Origin: Anisakis pegreffii
Taxonomy: Eukaryota > Nematoda > Chromadorea > Rhabditida > Anisakidae
Length of the DNA stretch: 64,000 nucleotides
Assembly: GCA_035041965.1 (NCBI GenBank)
Contig: JAPYMA010000065.1
Coordinates: 62,001 to 126,000, forward strand
Direction: 5' to 3'
How positions within the stretch are numbered: position 1 is the first letter of the stretch; the number at the start of each line of letters is the position of its first letter. The notes beneath the pieces are model-generated. The model worked only from the letters and a program-made list of their open reading frames with translations, had not been told where the DNA came from and ran no database searches. A program made the translations under genes and the position numbers. Positions 1-13,131 of the stretch are shown piece after piece.

Positions 1-178
1 ATGTTCAGACATTAGTGTTTATAAGGTAGAATACGACACTTCCCGATTATGGTCAATCTAATGAAAAATCTGCTGACATTGAGATTATCATTGTTATCAT
101 TATGGATCTTGTTTTGAAAGCTGATGATTCGAAAATAATTTATGATTAATGCATTATCAGCCCTACCTGTAACCGTAC

Positions 179-2948
179 CTGACGTGTCATCGCAAGCCTC
201 TCACGTCGTAACTTTATCATTGTAACACAAACGTGACCGTTCATCACGATTATTATACTAAACGGTATCAAGAAGTGAGTTATCAAGTAACACGCCGTGA
301 AGTAACCAACCATATACATCGGATACAAATCAGGATCTCGTAAGTTCCGTTCGTACACCGTATCGCCTTCCGGTGTCACCCTAAATATCTTGTCTCAGTT
401 GTCACTTTTATACTGTTATTAATATTTTTTTGATGTTATTATTATACTCGTTATTGTAGTAATAATGGCGCTCCATACCATTATGGCAATGATGATATTC
501 ATAATGATATTATTACGATAATAATATTATTATTTTTATACAGTCATTTCATTATTATTGTATTATTGAATTCATTGCGACACTGTCATCGTCTCAATAA
601 TCATACATTGAACAATGATCCCTTTTCTCAACGCGATTATTGATATTATTGTGATGATAATTGGAACTGAGGTTGCTTTCAAACGAATGAAACTGCTACT
701 TTTAACATAGTCACGAATCGAGTATGCTACAGTTGTTGTCATTTTTACTGTTACCGTTATTCTAATCAAAACTATCAACATTTCAGTACTGATATTGTTC
801 TCCTTATTGTTTTCATAACCACAGATTTTGTCAGAAGTGTTGACGCCATCAGATTACTTCCAACACAGTTTGTGGGGTAGGGTTATTTGGTATGTTGATT
901 TTAGGTTGGGGGCGTAATTGCACACTCTGCAGCATTTCATATGCATTATAATCTCGATTCGACAGCAACAATCAGTCATTAATAGCGGTGGTAAGTTTAG
1001 GGTGTGTCACCATTAAATCATGTTAAAGTAACTCAACTATTGTTCTTATACCAAACTCTGTCTGCTCGTGGTTCGAACGAAATTTCTGTCTTTCAGGAAC
1101 CAATCTTATCGAATGATCAATCATTGCAATTCGTGTTCATTTCAAAAAAATTTTTTTGAATAAAATTCTCTACTGGGGAATTGCCCTCACGTAAATGCTG
1201 CACTCTCCTTTCATTTATCATTCGTATGGAATGTTTTTCGAAGAATTTCCACACACCTACACACAGTTCTCAGTGGCTTCATGAACTTTAGGCTTTAAAA
1301 TCGGTGAGATAACGCTCAAATAAAAATGGAGTGTGAATAGTATACGAGAGAATGTGATGGAATGGAATAGTGTGAGAGATAGTTAAGGTATCCGAGCGAA
1401 ATTCTAGCAAACAATTGCTATGAAACGCTTCATTTGTCGAAGCAGTTCTCTGGAGCATCCGAAGATGTTTGGATGACACAGCATCATTTCTTAGCTAAGT
1501 GGACGGAAATTTAATCCGGTGCGGGACACGCTTATTGTTAGCAAAGAGAAAAATGGTAAGTCTCGAACAGGAATGGCCGAAAAGCAGAAGCGAGAATGCG
1601 ACAGCTAAATTACTGAAACGTGACTTTGACTAAATTTCCCTTAAAATACTGCCTTGGTTATATTTAGAATTTCAAGTGAATCTGAATTATGAACGAACTT
1701 AATGGTGTATTCGAAGAAACGAATAAAATTATAAAGAATCGCACAAATAAGTACTATCAATAGTGCCATTTTTGACTTCTTTGCGCTACACCAAACGCGT
1801 ACCTGCAACAAAAAAACGCTGATTGTCGAAACAAAAGACGAATGAAATAGTGTTCAGCATCTTAAATGAAGCAGTTGGACGACGGTTTTTGAATGTGGAA
1901 TCATGTATTATTCTGATTCAATAAGACCCATAAAAAGTCGTTACAATGCCAAAGACTGAATTGAAAAGTGAACAAAGGAAAGATGCAAACGAACTTGAAG
2001 TGGTCTGCAAACAGCCGTCCACCTTTCCACCGTAATCAGTAGCATTATATAGATACTACACGTTTGCATTACCAGATTTATTGGATAGACAAACTTCAGC
2101 ATGTATGCATAGTACGTGTACTGTGCGGACACATCGTCGTGCCTTAAAATTTCAACGAAACGTTCCATAAAAATAATTTCGAATATGACACTGATAAATT
2201 TTCGTGATGAAGCGACCACAGAAGTCGTCTCTTCCGGTCTCGAACAAGTCACGAGAATCTCAAAAAATACGCATTTGAGTGCAACAATACTGAGCCCATT
2301 GTTGCAGTCAAGTGAGCTGATTGTGAGCATTCTCGGTCTAACAATATTTTGAATGTTCCCTTTCTCGGACAATAAAATGTTTTTAAGTGCCCATAAGAGT
2401 AAAGAATCAGGTTGGAATGCAATTGTTTTTTTATCTCATGAATTTGAGAGGAATGGAACTGTGAATTTAACGATAATGTATTCTGAAGTTATCAGCATAA
2501 TGGAAAATGCTGACTCAGCAATTTTTTCTTTGTTGCACTTTTCTCTATAATCCAGTGGATCTCACAGAGAACACTCATTGCACTTAAAATACACTTTTCA
2601 TGAATTTAGTGAGAAGAAAATTTTTCTTAGTCAATGAAGATGCACTGGAATGTGCACTCTCTTTGGGGAGTCATCATTGATGAATAGTGTTTTAGATAAT
2701 GCGCGATAATAAATTTTTTGGATAGGCTGAGGACTTACTTACCAAGGATCTAGTCCAGGCACAACAAAAACAGGTATTGAAAGTGACAATAAAGCTAGAT
2801 CAACAGCCGATAGAGCACTCAGTAGAACATTCACCGACGACGTTCGCATATGTGGTCTTGAGAACATGTACAGCGATACCAGATTGCCCACAACGCCAAC
2901 ACACACGATGATCAGTAGTGCTATTGCCATTAAATACTGGCTATCCAT
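179..2948 (-). CDS. FMRFamide-like neuropeptide receptor (rhodopsin-class GPCR), 5' part; 3' end off window
   Basis: Likely a G-protein-coupled receptor for a short amidated neuropeptide in the plasma membrane of neurons or muscle. Four exons join in phase: 2743-2948 (coding), 1995-2142, 1699-1802 and 179-380. Exon 1 gives TM1 with GVVGNLVSLYMF and TM2 with the conserved Asp in LSALSAVDLALL. Exon 2 gives TM3 ending ITVERWTAVCRPLQ, an E-R-W form of the DRY motif. Exon 3 gives a short TM4 ending RFFEY. Exon 4 gives extracellular loop 2, TM5 with the conserved Pro in FLIPFSII, and basic loop 3 (LRRERLAMTRQ), ending at a phase-0 GT donor. TM6 and TM7 are not found below position 179, so the gene continues off the left edge. 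The ATG at 2948 is chosen because an in-frame TAA lies just upstream in the same exon; this leaves an unusually short N-terminus. The peptide-receptor assignment is firm by pattern; the FRPR subfamily is inferred. Confidence 0.78.
405..690. repeat. ATT/ATA-rich low-complexity tract
   Basis: This stretch is dominated by runs of ATT, AAT and GATAAT-like triplets on both strands (for example around 505-540). It lies in the intron between receptor exons 3 and 4 (381-1698). No coding signal is seen. Confidence 0.6.
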
Positions 2949-2987
2949 CGCATCCTTTTTTCCGTTGCTTTACCACCCTGAAATTTA
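2949..2987 (-). promoter_or_regulatory. Probable spliced-leader (SL) trans-splice acceptor and 29-nt 5'UTR of the receptor gene
   Basis: On the minus strand, AAATTTCAG ends at 2978 and is followed by 29 nt and then the receptor ATG at 2948. The 29 nt contain an in-frame TAA, so they cannot code in the receptor frame. An AAATTTCAG a few tens of bases upstream of a start codon is the usual arrangement of nematode SL trans-splicing. It could instead be an ordinary cis acceptor of a 5'UTR intron; sequence alone does not separate these. Confidence 0.45.
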
Positions 2988-5900
2988 GCAGATTAGTGCG
3001 ATGTTAGACTGGCTGCACAAATTCGTTGCTTCTTCTGAACACGGATCGACCAACTGTCTGAGTCAATTTCAACTGCTCTCATTTTTGAAAGCATCAAAGA
3101 TGAGAGCTAATTGAATGGCAAAGGTGAGAAGTGTCCACATAAGCCAAAGGACTGATCAAATCTTCGGTCTGAAACGATAATTAAAGCGAAACAGTCGAAC
3201 TTATTTAGCTGACATTTTGATAATTTCGAGAATTATTCCGCATTCAAATGGTACGGCGACATTAACTGAACTCGCTGAAATTACCACTCAATCAACATCA
3301 GCGAAACATTTAGGAAGATGAATATCTATTCTCATGAATACTTTAAGTAGTGAGAAACGAATCACTTGTGACCGCTCACGTTCATCTAATTCTAGCCACC
3401 TTGAGGGCTCAGCTCGATGTTAGCAAGGCTCTTATGTCAAGAACGTCTTTTCATCGATGAGAAAATGACCAAATTTAACGCATCCTCGAATCATTTTTTT
3501 TGCATTATTCCAGCATTGTTAACAAACTCAATCTCTTCCCCTAAGTGAGTGCCAAATGGAAGTGCACCGCACCAGCAACTGTGCTATGAGACCTTCCTTT
3601 GGATTACCAAATAAGAAGTAAAATTACTCAAAACTTAATACTTATCAAACAATTATCGATAACGGATGATTGAAGTCGAGAAATAATAACAGAAGTGGTG
3701 GAACATTATAACGGACACTTTCGCATCGATAGATAAAACAGCTTATCAGTGGGAATAAGCAAACTTGTCACTGAAGTGTTTTGAAATAATCACTCAAAAG
3801 TTAACGGCTTGGCTCGTTCGAGCGTGAGTAGTAATGTTCACAGCTTAATGCTTTTGCGAGCGCATTATATTTTCACTATCACTCTATTGTATTCACATTT
3901 CTATTGCTCATCGCTTATTCATCCCATAAATTATTTATTGTTTTGGTACGGATATGGATTATATTTATTATTTATTATATCTTAGATTATGTCCAAATTT
4001 GGTGTTGCATTAATTCAAATTGTTAGTTCGTTGTTTCATCCGTAAATCGCATCTCCTTTCATAATTTACAATAACCACTGCAAATACTCAATATGAGTTC
4101 AACCCACACCATTCTGATCGATCGAAATGTATCCCAGAACACAAAAAATTCCCAATCACAATCGCGCCTTTCAAATTTGTGCTTATTGTCCATAGTCATA
4201 CCTGCCATATAACTTAATCGAACGCGTTGAAGAAGTATGTCGAGTAAACATCAAAGTTCTATAATCAAACACAGTAACAGATCGCGGTGAGGAACTGCGA
4301 GATGCTTCAAAGCTAAATTCATGGCTAGCATCTAATCAATGAGAAATAGATCGAAGTGTAAATCACAGCATTAGAAGTAGAAGGTAGATGCATGCTCACC
4401 GCACATCACCATTCTGAATGCTAACCGGAGATGATGCAAACCGGAAAACACGCAGATATCACTGTTGATGAATCAAATATTTGGAGGGGAAGCATTCAAC
4501 AATTTGTAATTCACAATCGAAGCGAGTGGTGTAACAACTGCATACAGGCGTGAACGAACAACTCAAACTTATCATAAAATTCTTTTTCACGTATTTGTTT
4601 GAACACGTAAAAGCGATCACTGAAATTGAATCTTCCACTGAAATTGTTGGAAAATTTCGCAGAAGCAATGAAAATAAAGTTTTCTCAAGAAGCGTTAGAA
4701 CTCGTTTCTATTCAAATCTATAAGGTGCTGATAAAATAATGCCCATTGATGTGCAACACGGATGATCGATCAATAATATATTGTGCCGCTTAATGCGAAC
4801 TGCAATGGAAAGTAGCAGTTGACAGATTGAAATCCGATTAAGAACTGTTCAACAACAAATATGTGCCTCGATAACGCTCATCTGTGATTGTGACAGTGTC
4901 GTTCATTGAGTTTTCATGACAAATACAATTAAAATTGGCTATTACTATTATATGTGGCTGAAAATTTCATGCATTCAATTCAGAGCCTTAAGAGCTAGAA
5001 TTGTTTAGCTTGACGTAACTGATAATTTCCCGACTGCAGGCGAGATGAAACTGAGATACGGCTCGAAATCACTGTATACAATGAGATTTCACAGTCAAAA
5101 ATTACGATGAGTTGCTTTTTAATGAGATAAATTTGAAGGAATCACAAAAGCGCCATCATTTATACAGTGAGATGTTGCTCTAAAATCACGAGCAGTCAAA
5201 CTAGCTTGGCGACTCTCGATAATGGAGTAATTCGATTGACGGTCAGGAAAATGAAGTCGCTCGTTAAACTTTCCATAAACATGGGACACAACATAACAAG
5301 CAAGATCAATTCCGGAAAGAGAAGGACGGCAGTACAAATGCTGCAAACACAGGATCTGCCAATGGACCTACTTATTACCTAGTAATAGGCCATGCACTTT
5401 TCTCCAAGATGTACGATTGAATTCAGATAATTCAGACTCCAGATAATCTGACGACTGAAATGAGAACGGTGGAGATCGGCGACAATAAAAGCTTCATATT
5501 AATTCGTCTTGATAGCATATAAGCTTGAAGCTTACCGAGACTGCTCTTAAAGTTGACGTCCAATGGAACACCTCTGTAGTCGAATTCGAATACGATCGTG
5601 TTCACAATTTCATTCAGAGTTCAGTTTCATGCGTGAAGCACTACTGATCATATCAACAACAATAATAATAACACAAATAACAATGGCAGTATCAACCTGA
5701 AAAAGAGTAAGCTCGTTTCTGAAAACAATTTCTGAACAAATCAATTATGAAACGTCAAATAACACTCAAATAGCAGATGAAAGGACACCTCAGAATGTCA
5801 GATGTCCAAGCGAACTAAACGAATAACTTCACCTAGTTCGGACATATCAATCGAGGATTGAGCACAAAAACTGTCAAAATACTCATCTACATCAATGATA

Positions 5901-8900
5901 AACAACTAACAAAAGGCTGGTGGACGAATTTCGTGTAATTGGATAACACGAAATAGCATTAACATTCAATAATGGTAATATCCAATAACAAAATACTGAT
6001 GACAAATATGACAACGATAGACACTCATGAATAAAATTGTTATGATAATGAACATATGATGACGACATCAGCATCTGGATCAGAGTTCAATTTATCACCG
6101 ACATCAGTTTTTTATGTTCATCTCAGCAGCATGATCGGAGCTATCAATGATGCTGGCAATTAATAAAATAAATGATACCGGCTATGAAATGACAATACAT
6201 AACATTGTTGTTTACAAATTTTATTTATATGACATCAATAACGTAGCATTAACTCACTCGCTGTAAAGTGCGATTCATTTATGATTTGATTGGAAAAATC
6301 TGCATTTTTTACCCTATAGGGTATTCATTCATTGGATCATTGCGAAATTATGACAGCGACGAAGTTGTTGTCTTCTTGATGAAAGTGACTAGTGATATGA
6401 GCTTCGATCAACAAAACAATTTCGATTCGTTTAAATTCTTATACGGTGTCAATAAGACTACACAAACTGCCTATTGTAGATTTTCACCTGCGTTTAGTCT
6501 TCACTCTCAATTCATTTTCCATCAAAATCGCAAAGGATACGCTTCTCATGAAGAACCTTTCACCTCACTTAATTCTAAATCCATTTCAGCGATCAGATTA
6601 AACACATAAACGAACACAAACTACATGACCGTTTCTTTTGCTGAACTGATACACACACTATTAACTGATATTGAGTGTAACTAATTTTCACATATTGAGT
6701 GTCATTTTGGAAGTATTGCTGGGAAGTATTTTAGGCTAACTGTGAGATGTTTTCCGCAGTCGATGAAATGAAACTAATTATAAAAACACAAAACGTTCAT
6801 TTGCAGCAATATCCATCAAAACAGATGCGGATGAATGAAAACGACCGATCAAACCGTGGAGATGTGCCAGTGTAATAACAGCGCTAGTCTCCTGTCGAAA
6901 ATGAAACAAAGGTCTAAACCACAATGAAAATTTGAGATATATTGCTCAAATAATGCAAAGAACACACTAACAATAAAAGGGCTAAAATATGCAAAGATGT
7001 TTTCGCAAAAAATCAAATGTTCACTAGTTGAACGAACCCATTGTGTGATGACAAAGCTAATGGAGCAATAAATACAGGGCAGAATATAAAAACTTGATAG
7101 CTGTTTGTCACCAGTGAATGTTAATAGCTCAATAATTAATCCAAACGAAATGAAATATGAATTTTTTGGTGTGTCAATCGAAAACAAAGCGGATGCGACC
7201 AGTGCTCGATTATTTGGAATTCATTAGTATACGTGTCATCAATCGATGCACAATGCTCGCACCGTTCAAAGTTCACAAACAGATGAGTGTATGCTCTCGA
7301 ATATCATACGGATGATATTTTACATCAATCGTCAGCATTATAGCTTGACACATGAATTAAACATGCCCGTGAATGGATGCAAAAAAAAAGAAACGAAACG
7401 AGGAGGTCTGGTCTGTGAATAGAAAATAAACAAAATCACTGTGTGACGAACCAGACACGCGACTACCGGGAAGTCAGCAAGGATAGAAAATCTATAAGAT
7501 ATCACCGAGAAAATTATGCTTATGTTTGTTTTCACTCCTCCAAAAAAGAAACTTTTATTGAGTTCCCAATTGGCAAATATGATCAACAGAATACAGGCAG
7601 ATCATTTCACTTAAACCAATTTCATGACCTTGAAAAGTCCTTCACAAAGCTGCCATTTTTGACGTAAACAACAGCGTGACCACTAATTTTATCCGAAACG
7701 ATCATGCGAATGAGTGATCAGACATGCAGCTTATCATCGCATTCCATCTGAAGCCGTCAACAGCATTCCATTGATAACATCCACAAAAACCTATGCATTC
7801 TATGCTAAACAATTAATCAATATCATATCAATATGCATTTCGTACTTTTCAATTCGATACGCTGAAGAGTGCAAACAAATTAAGGTCTCTAAGTAACTGG
7901 TGAAAGTTTTACACATACAGTGATGCGAGAACCTTCATATCTGCCAGCTTTATGAGAAACATTCATCTCAACTTCGCAGATTCCACCCAAAATTGTCCTC
8001 CTTACTTCGTTCACGTTCTACGGAACCGATCGCAACAAAAACGAATGCTGATATGAGACTTATGTGATATTGAAATGAGGAAAGCTTCATGAGGGATAGC
8101 ATAGAAAGGAAACAGAATTTACGATCACTTCATTGCTCACGTTCGCATCCTCAGAATGCAGCCTAAGCAATGGCATACTTAGATATGTCAACTGGAAACA
8201 GTAAGCGGCTAATCCATCCGAAGACTGGTTGGAAGATTCGATCGAATCTGGCAGTCGAATAAAATGGCAAAAGGCGATAATAAAATGTGAATAAAATTTT
8301 GCTGGTGTAAATTGCTGATCCCATAGGGAAAATGTTGTTAAGCACATATGCTGAGAGCATTGCGTTGCACATACTCAGCACAACATCCGAAAAAAACCTC
8401 CTAGTGCAGTTCATCAACCATGACCTATCACTCAATCACCAAAATTACTTTGCAGTACGTAGTGTCTCGATTGTTCATCACATACTCAAAAACTGATAGG
8501 TTTATGTCACCTCTTTGGGCAGTTGCCATATCACACTTATCAGTTGAATGATACGTAAAAGTGGATGTTCAAAGATTAGTGGGATTAGCGAACTGCAAGG
8601 AAAATTTTCAAGAGTCGAATATAGATGACGCAGTTAATCGAATGCGCACTCAGTCTCTGTGTATTTGATTTCATTGGCACATATTGTCAATTCCCTCGAG
8701 GTAACTTTCATGATGCTTTTTTCCGGTTTCCATGAATTTGGTCCCATCTGTGGTTTTCGACCTAAAAGAGACGACAGTGAACGACAGAATGAATTATTGT
8801 CCAGTGTGAAGAGACACAGCATGTTTTTTGCGATCCAATATGTTCGCTAATAACATCAATAAACCCCCTCATCGTACCGTACTCAACCACGTTTCGTACT

Positions 8901-9743
8901 TCTGCTCAAATGTTTTCGTTGATTAGCCGTATTGAATAGATGAGTGTTCGAAGGACTTCCGTCTAAGGAATATAGGAAATATAAAAGCGTTTAATTCACT
9001 ATATGCTAATTTCTCACAACATAAAAGTGCAAATGATTTCAAATGATTTCATCGTTTGATGCAAATGATTTCTTGAATAGTCTCATTCGTGACATTTATG
9101 TAAATGAGAAATTGTAAAAAGGAAATCGCTCGTTTAATGAAAATATCTTTGTGATAATGAACAGTTCAGCATACGCATTGACACATAATGCGCTCGGTGT
9201 TTCATCACCACACAAATTTAGTTGCGACAATAATTAAATTTCGAATAGGTTATTTCCCACTAAACAAACGAGCCCGAGAAGCATCTTTGGGTGAAGTTCT
9301 CCTAATATTCAGTTGTGTTGAAGCGGCAGATGTTCGTTGGTTTCTAATTGACCATTCAATAGATATATTCTCCTTTCAAGATGGAATTTTGAACCCAGAT
9401 GAAAAATTGCTCGTTCAGCAATCAACGCATGCTATTGACATTTGTTTTTTAAAATTTTTTTTTCGAATACGCTCACTCAACATCGAAAATCTTTACATTG
9501 TTTGAGATGCAATTAGCGGGTTGAATGGAATTGAACAAACCGAACAGATCGATTATTTTACAAAACTTACGATGAAACACTTTCGAAAATTTTTAATTGT
9601 TAAAAAACAGAACGGAACGAAATGTGTCACAAAAAATTCAGAGGAATTTATGAGTCATTTTAAAGTAGGTCTCTAAAGACAGAAGGTGAATCTTCGGTCA
9701 CACATTAACGCGTGATTCGTTCAGCTCTAGAATTAGCATTTAC
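2988..9743. other. Intergenic, no gene supported
   Basis: AT-rich sequence upstream of the receptor gene. Open stretches here, including one of 113 codons at 6268-6609 (+), are of the length expected by chance at this base composition. They lack splice context and resemble no family I know. Only a short decamer repeat near 9031 and a doubtful zinc-finger-like trace near 7570 stand out. Confidence 0.6.
9031..9072. repeat. AAATGATTTC decamer, three copies
   Basis: The decamer AAATGATTTC occurs at 9031-9040 and 9041-9050 in direct tandem, and again at 9063-9072 after 12 nt. No associated gene or larger repeat unit is seen. Confidence 0.7.
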
Positions 9744-10759
9744 TTGGACGAACCATAATTATTTCCGTTGAATTCTCTGCTTCACAAGCAACCATCTCAT
9801 ATGCGTTCCGTGTCGTTGAATCGACGAGTAAGAATAAAATACTAAAAGTGCCATTATGCAGGTCACCAGTGATGCGGCACATTGAAACTTCCAGTATTTT
9901 ACTTTTTATTGCTCCAACATTTTTCATCAGGTTTTCTAAAATTCTACTCTCAACTCTAACAAAAGCGACTGCAACAAACTGAACCGAATCGCTAATGAAG
10001 CATCAAAAATACCTACGAAAATCCGAATACTCCCAAGTCACAGTGACAAATGTCAGAGAGGCTGTTCGAGTGTCGCGTCTGTTTCAAGGAATTTAGCCGG
10101 GATTAAGAAAAGCAATTTATTGACAAAAAGGGAAGCGTAAAAAATGGAATGTTATGGGAATGTTCTGAAAATTGAGCGTTGTAATGATAAATTATTGACA
10201 CAATTGCGGATTATAATCAAACTTAGTGGCGATTTTCACAAGAAATAAGCGACAAGAGACTCGGATGATAATTTTCATACGAAAGCTTAAACACTTTCAA
10301 TAGGATAACGGCAAAGCAGCGGTAAAACTGCTTTGAAGCCAACGATGAAAATTGGAGAGTTGTCGATGAATTACTCGAATGATAACACATCACCTCGCAC
10401 ATACCTACAGATAGAATTTCAAATTTTGAGCAATTAGTCGAATGTTTATTGAGATTTCTGCATAGAAAAGTGGACTGTTCCTGCCTGCTGTTCCGATTCT
10501 GTTCATCAACCGCCAGCTTCGAGCATTGTAGCATTTGACCTGGGTAACCAATATGGTTGGGGCTACCACCTTCAATTCCTGATAGTCCTTCTGTGGCTTA
10601 AGGCTTGGCACATCAACAGCTACACCGACACAAATTGCAAAGTGTAAATGCGCTCTCTCTGTACTGTCAACCGTAAATCGAATTTTTTGCTTCAACAGAT
10701 GTGTAGTTGAGAGCATCACACAGGATACGTCTACGTCAACGTCTGTTGTTTCCGCTAAC
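9744..10759 (-). CDS. Two candidate exons of an unrecognised protein-coding gene
   Basis: Two minus-strand islands read like protein with splice signals at both ends. Exon 10540-10759 (220 nt; one leading base plus 73 codons) contains STERAHLHFAICVGVAVDVP and QELKVVAPTILVTQ, and ends at CAG|GTCAAA. Exon 9744-9935 (192 nt) follows the acceptor ATTTTAG and contains NGTFSILFLLVDSTTRNAYE, ending at A|GTAAAT. Base content is visibly less AT-rich than the flanks. Alternating hydrophobic residues suggest beta strands. The phases of the two exons do not join directly, so at least one unplaced exon must lie between 9936 and 10539. I do not recognise the family. It could be a diverged gene, a decayed pseudogene, or chance. 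Confidence 0.35.
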
Positions 10760-12138
10760 CTCAGTTAACTTGAAAATAAGCTATCAACGATCAAATTGCA
10801 TTGAACGATCAGAAAACAGCCGTCTAACTGCTCACCAAAGGAATAAGGAATAAGCCCTACACTCGAGTAAAAACAAACAAAGGAATAAGTCAATACGTAA
10901 ACTTTATCGACAATTATTTTTTACTCACTAACGAGACTTCAAAACAGTTTAGAAGTTCGCCTAGTTCGTCAGCAAGCTTAACGAGCACGATTGGAGAATT
11001 CGTAAGTGATCATTTGTGAATGATATGTGAGAAGTTTAAAAGATTGTTCTATATTTCTGATTGATAAGTTTTAACAACAATCCAAAGCGATAGACAAAGT
11101 CAGCTTTGAAGAAAATAATTTCTAAGCGTTTCTCGAGCTAAACGACGCACTTTTGAGAGATTGCGGCGAAGGGTGAAAGAAGATGAACGGTTAAAAAAGA
11201 TGAAAAATGAGTAACTTATCCGAGAGATCAATATCATTAGCATTCGACGCAACTGTTTAATGAAAACTTGATGAGTTTGAGCATAAAAATGAACATTCTT
11301 TAATGATTATCGCATCACTTGTATTTCAGTGAACTTTTGAGGTTTCGCATAAACATTTCTCAGCGTGCGACAAATGCAAATAAAACAAACTTAAAGTACC
11401 AACAAGGCTGGTTGATTCGCTCTTATGAGATACTTCAACCGAGAAAGTGCATGGCCGGCTGAGAAAAAAAAGACGAAAATTTAGCGATCGACACTTTTTA
11501 GAGTAACGATCACTAATTGCCGACCGTTGGCTAGAGAGAATCAAACTTTTTACCGTTCCATTTCCCTCGTTTAACACACCAATCAACTCAAACAACCTCC
11601 GGCTTCCACATAAATCGCAAATCGCTATTAGATCGTAATATAAATATTAATAGGTCAATTAGAAAAGCAACTATCAAATGTGAGTGCTATGCTTCTAAAA
11701 GTATCACACAGACTTGAAACGATTAGTGCCTATATACGGGTTTCACATCCATCCTCCCATCCGCTTATTTATTTCTTACGATTAGACTGCAACACATTTG
11801 TTTCTTAGAATGCAACATATTTTCTGTCTGTTGGACACCAAGAAAAAATTTCGGCGGAGTTTCGTCGAACAAGACCAGGGTCGTAGGAAATAAACTTTTT
11901 TGAGGCCAATTTCGCTGAATGAGTTTCGAATGAATGCATCATAAATATTGCTCTAAGGAAGTGGAAACAGTAGGCAGCAATTCCTAGAAAGCAATTCTTC
12001 GATGGTGCATATGAATGCGACTTGAATAATTGAAGTGCAACAATTAATATGTAAAGCGATTGCTACAATTAAGTTAATCACGTTGAAAAAATGGTCTGCA
12101 CAGCATTTGGTTCGTTCAGTTCATTTGCACTCGTTCAC

Positions 12139-12272
12139 TCATCTTAATTGCTTACATATATTATGTAAGTAAAACACATGTGTTAACTGGCAATTTATAA
12201 ATCTCGAACCTTCACATTAAGAATTTTTTTGCATTCATATGATCAGAGAGCAAAGAGCACCTTTTAAAATCA
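12139..12272. repeat. Direct repeat, copy 1 (about 135 bp)
   Basis: Begins TCATCTTAATTGCTTAC and ends CCTTTTAAAATCAC. It matches 12993-13131 in the same orientation, with substitutions and small indels; I estimate roughly 80% identity by eye. Shared core words include AATCTCGAACCTTC, ATTAAGAATTTTTT, CATATGATCA and GAGCAAA. It is probably a dispersed, non-coding mobile-derived repeat. Confidence 0.8.
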
Positions 12273-12992
12273 CATCTTTATTGATTCATGAACAAACTTA
12301 GTGGGAACTATAAACTTACTTCTGTGAAATTCAATACAGAGTTAAAGGTTCGCCTTAAACATTCCGTGTGACTGTGAGAGAAACAACTCTCTATTCGTTC
12401 ACTCTGAGAAGACACTCTTCGAATTCAACAAGGGGAAATACCTCTTTTAGTCCAGCCATTTTCCCGTTCTCACTTGCTTGCATTCCCAGTCTAAACTCTG
12501 GGATTCCAGATATTCGTTTACCGCATGGTGGTATAATTTTGAATGAAATCAGTGATGCGTTAGAACGAAATGAAGCAATGCGAAAAAAAGGTGATTAGAA
12601 AAAGAGCAAGCGATTTAGGACAGCACTAGCGATTAGATCTGATTCAAAGTGGACTTCAAGTTGGCGATATCCGGTGTTGTTTTGAGCATAATTACGATAG
12701 CGATTAATCGTAGTCCCTATCGTGATTATCCTCAAACTACGTCACTAACATTTCTTATTTGAATGGTTAATTGCATTTGCCTGAATAGTTCAATTCACCG
12801 CTCTGTGTGGCAATTTATGTTGTTTTTTGTGCGTCATCATAATTTTTCTAGCAATTTATGGCTTCTAACCTAATCGCACATCATTTTTCGATGGTGTGTC
12901 GAGACGAGATGCTCACGAACTTAAATAGAGACTGAAAGAAATATCGCACATTTGGATTTCATCATAACTTGCCGAGATTTCAAGAAGTTCAA

Positions 12993-13131
12993 TCATCTTA
13001 ATTGCTTACGTATTTATATTATGATCGTAAAACATTTACGTTAATTGGCAACTTGTTAATCTCGAACCTTCGCATTAAGAATTTTTTCCCTTTCATATGA
13101 TCAAAGAGCAAAAAGCACCTTTTAAAATCAC
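12993..13131. repeat. Direct repeat, copy 2 (about 139 bp)
   Basis: Second copy of the repeat at 12139-12272, same orientation, with about 720 bp between the copies. The interval contains no reverse transcriptase, integrase or transposase, so the pair is unlikely to be LTRs of an intact element. Confidence 0.8.

Noticed and set aside
6268..6609. Longest plus-strand open stretch in the left third (113 codons).
   Set aside because: At roughly 37% G+C, a few open stretches this long are expected by chance in 64 kb. No family resemblance, splice context or compositional change.
9188..9505. 105-codon plus-strand open stretch.
   Set aside because: Same length argument; AT-rich codons and Phe/Lys runs look non-coding.
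11549..11632. Minus-strand segment reading CGSRRLFELIGVLNEGNGT before a GTAAAA donor.
   Set aside because: The acceptor is poor and the phase does not match the exon at 10540-10759.
12368..12598. Coding-like island with a less AT-rich stretch; the plus strand reads LNEISDALERNEAMRKK and the minus strand reads PEFRLGMQASENGKMAGLKE before a GTATTT donor.
   Set aside because: Both strands look protein-like, neither has a convincing acceptor in frame, and no family is recognised. It could be an exon of the unrecognised minus-strand gene but cannot be supported.
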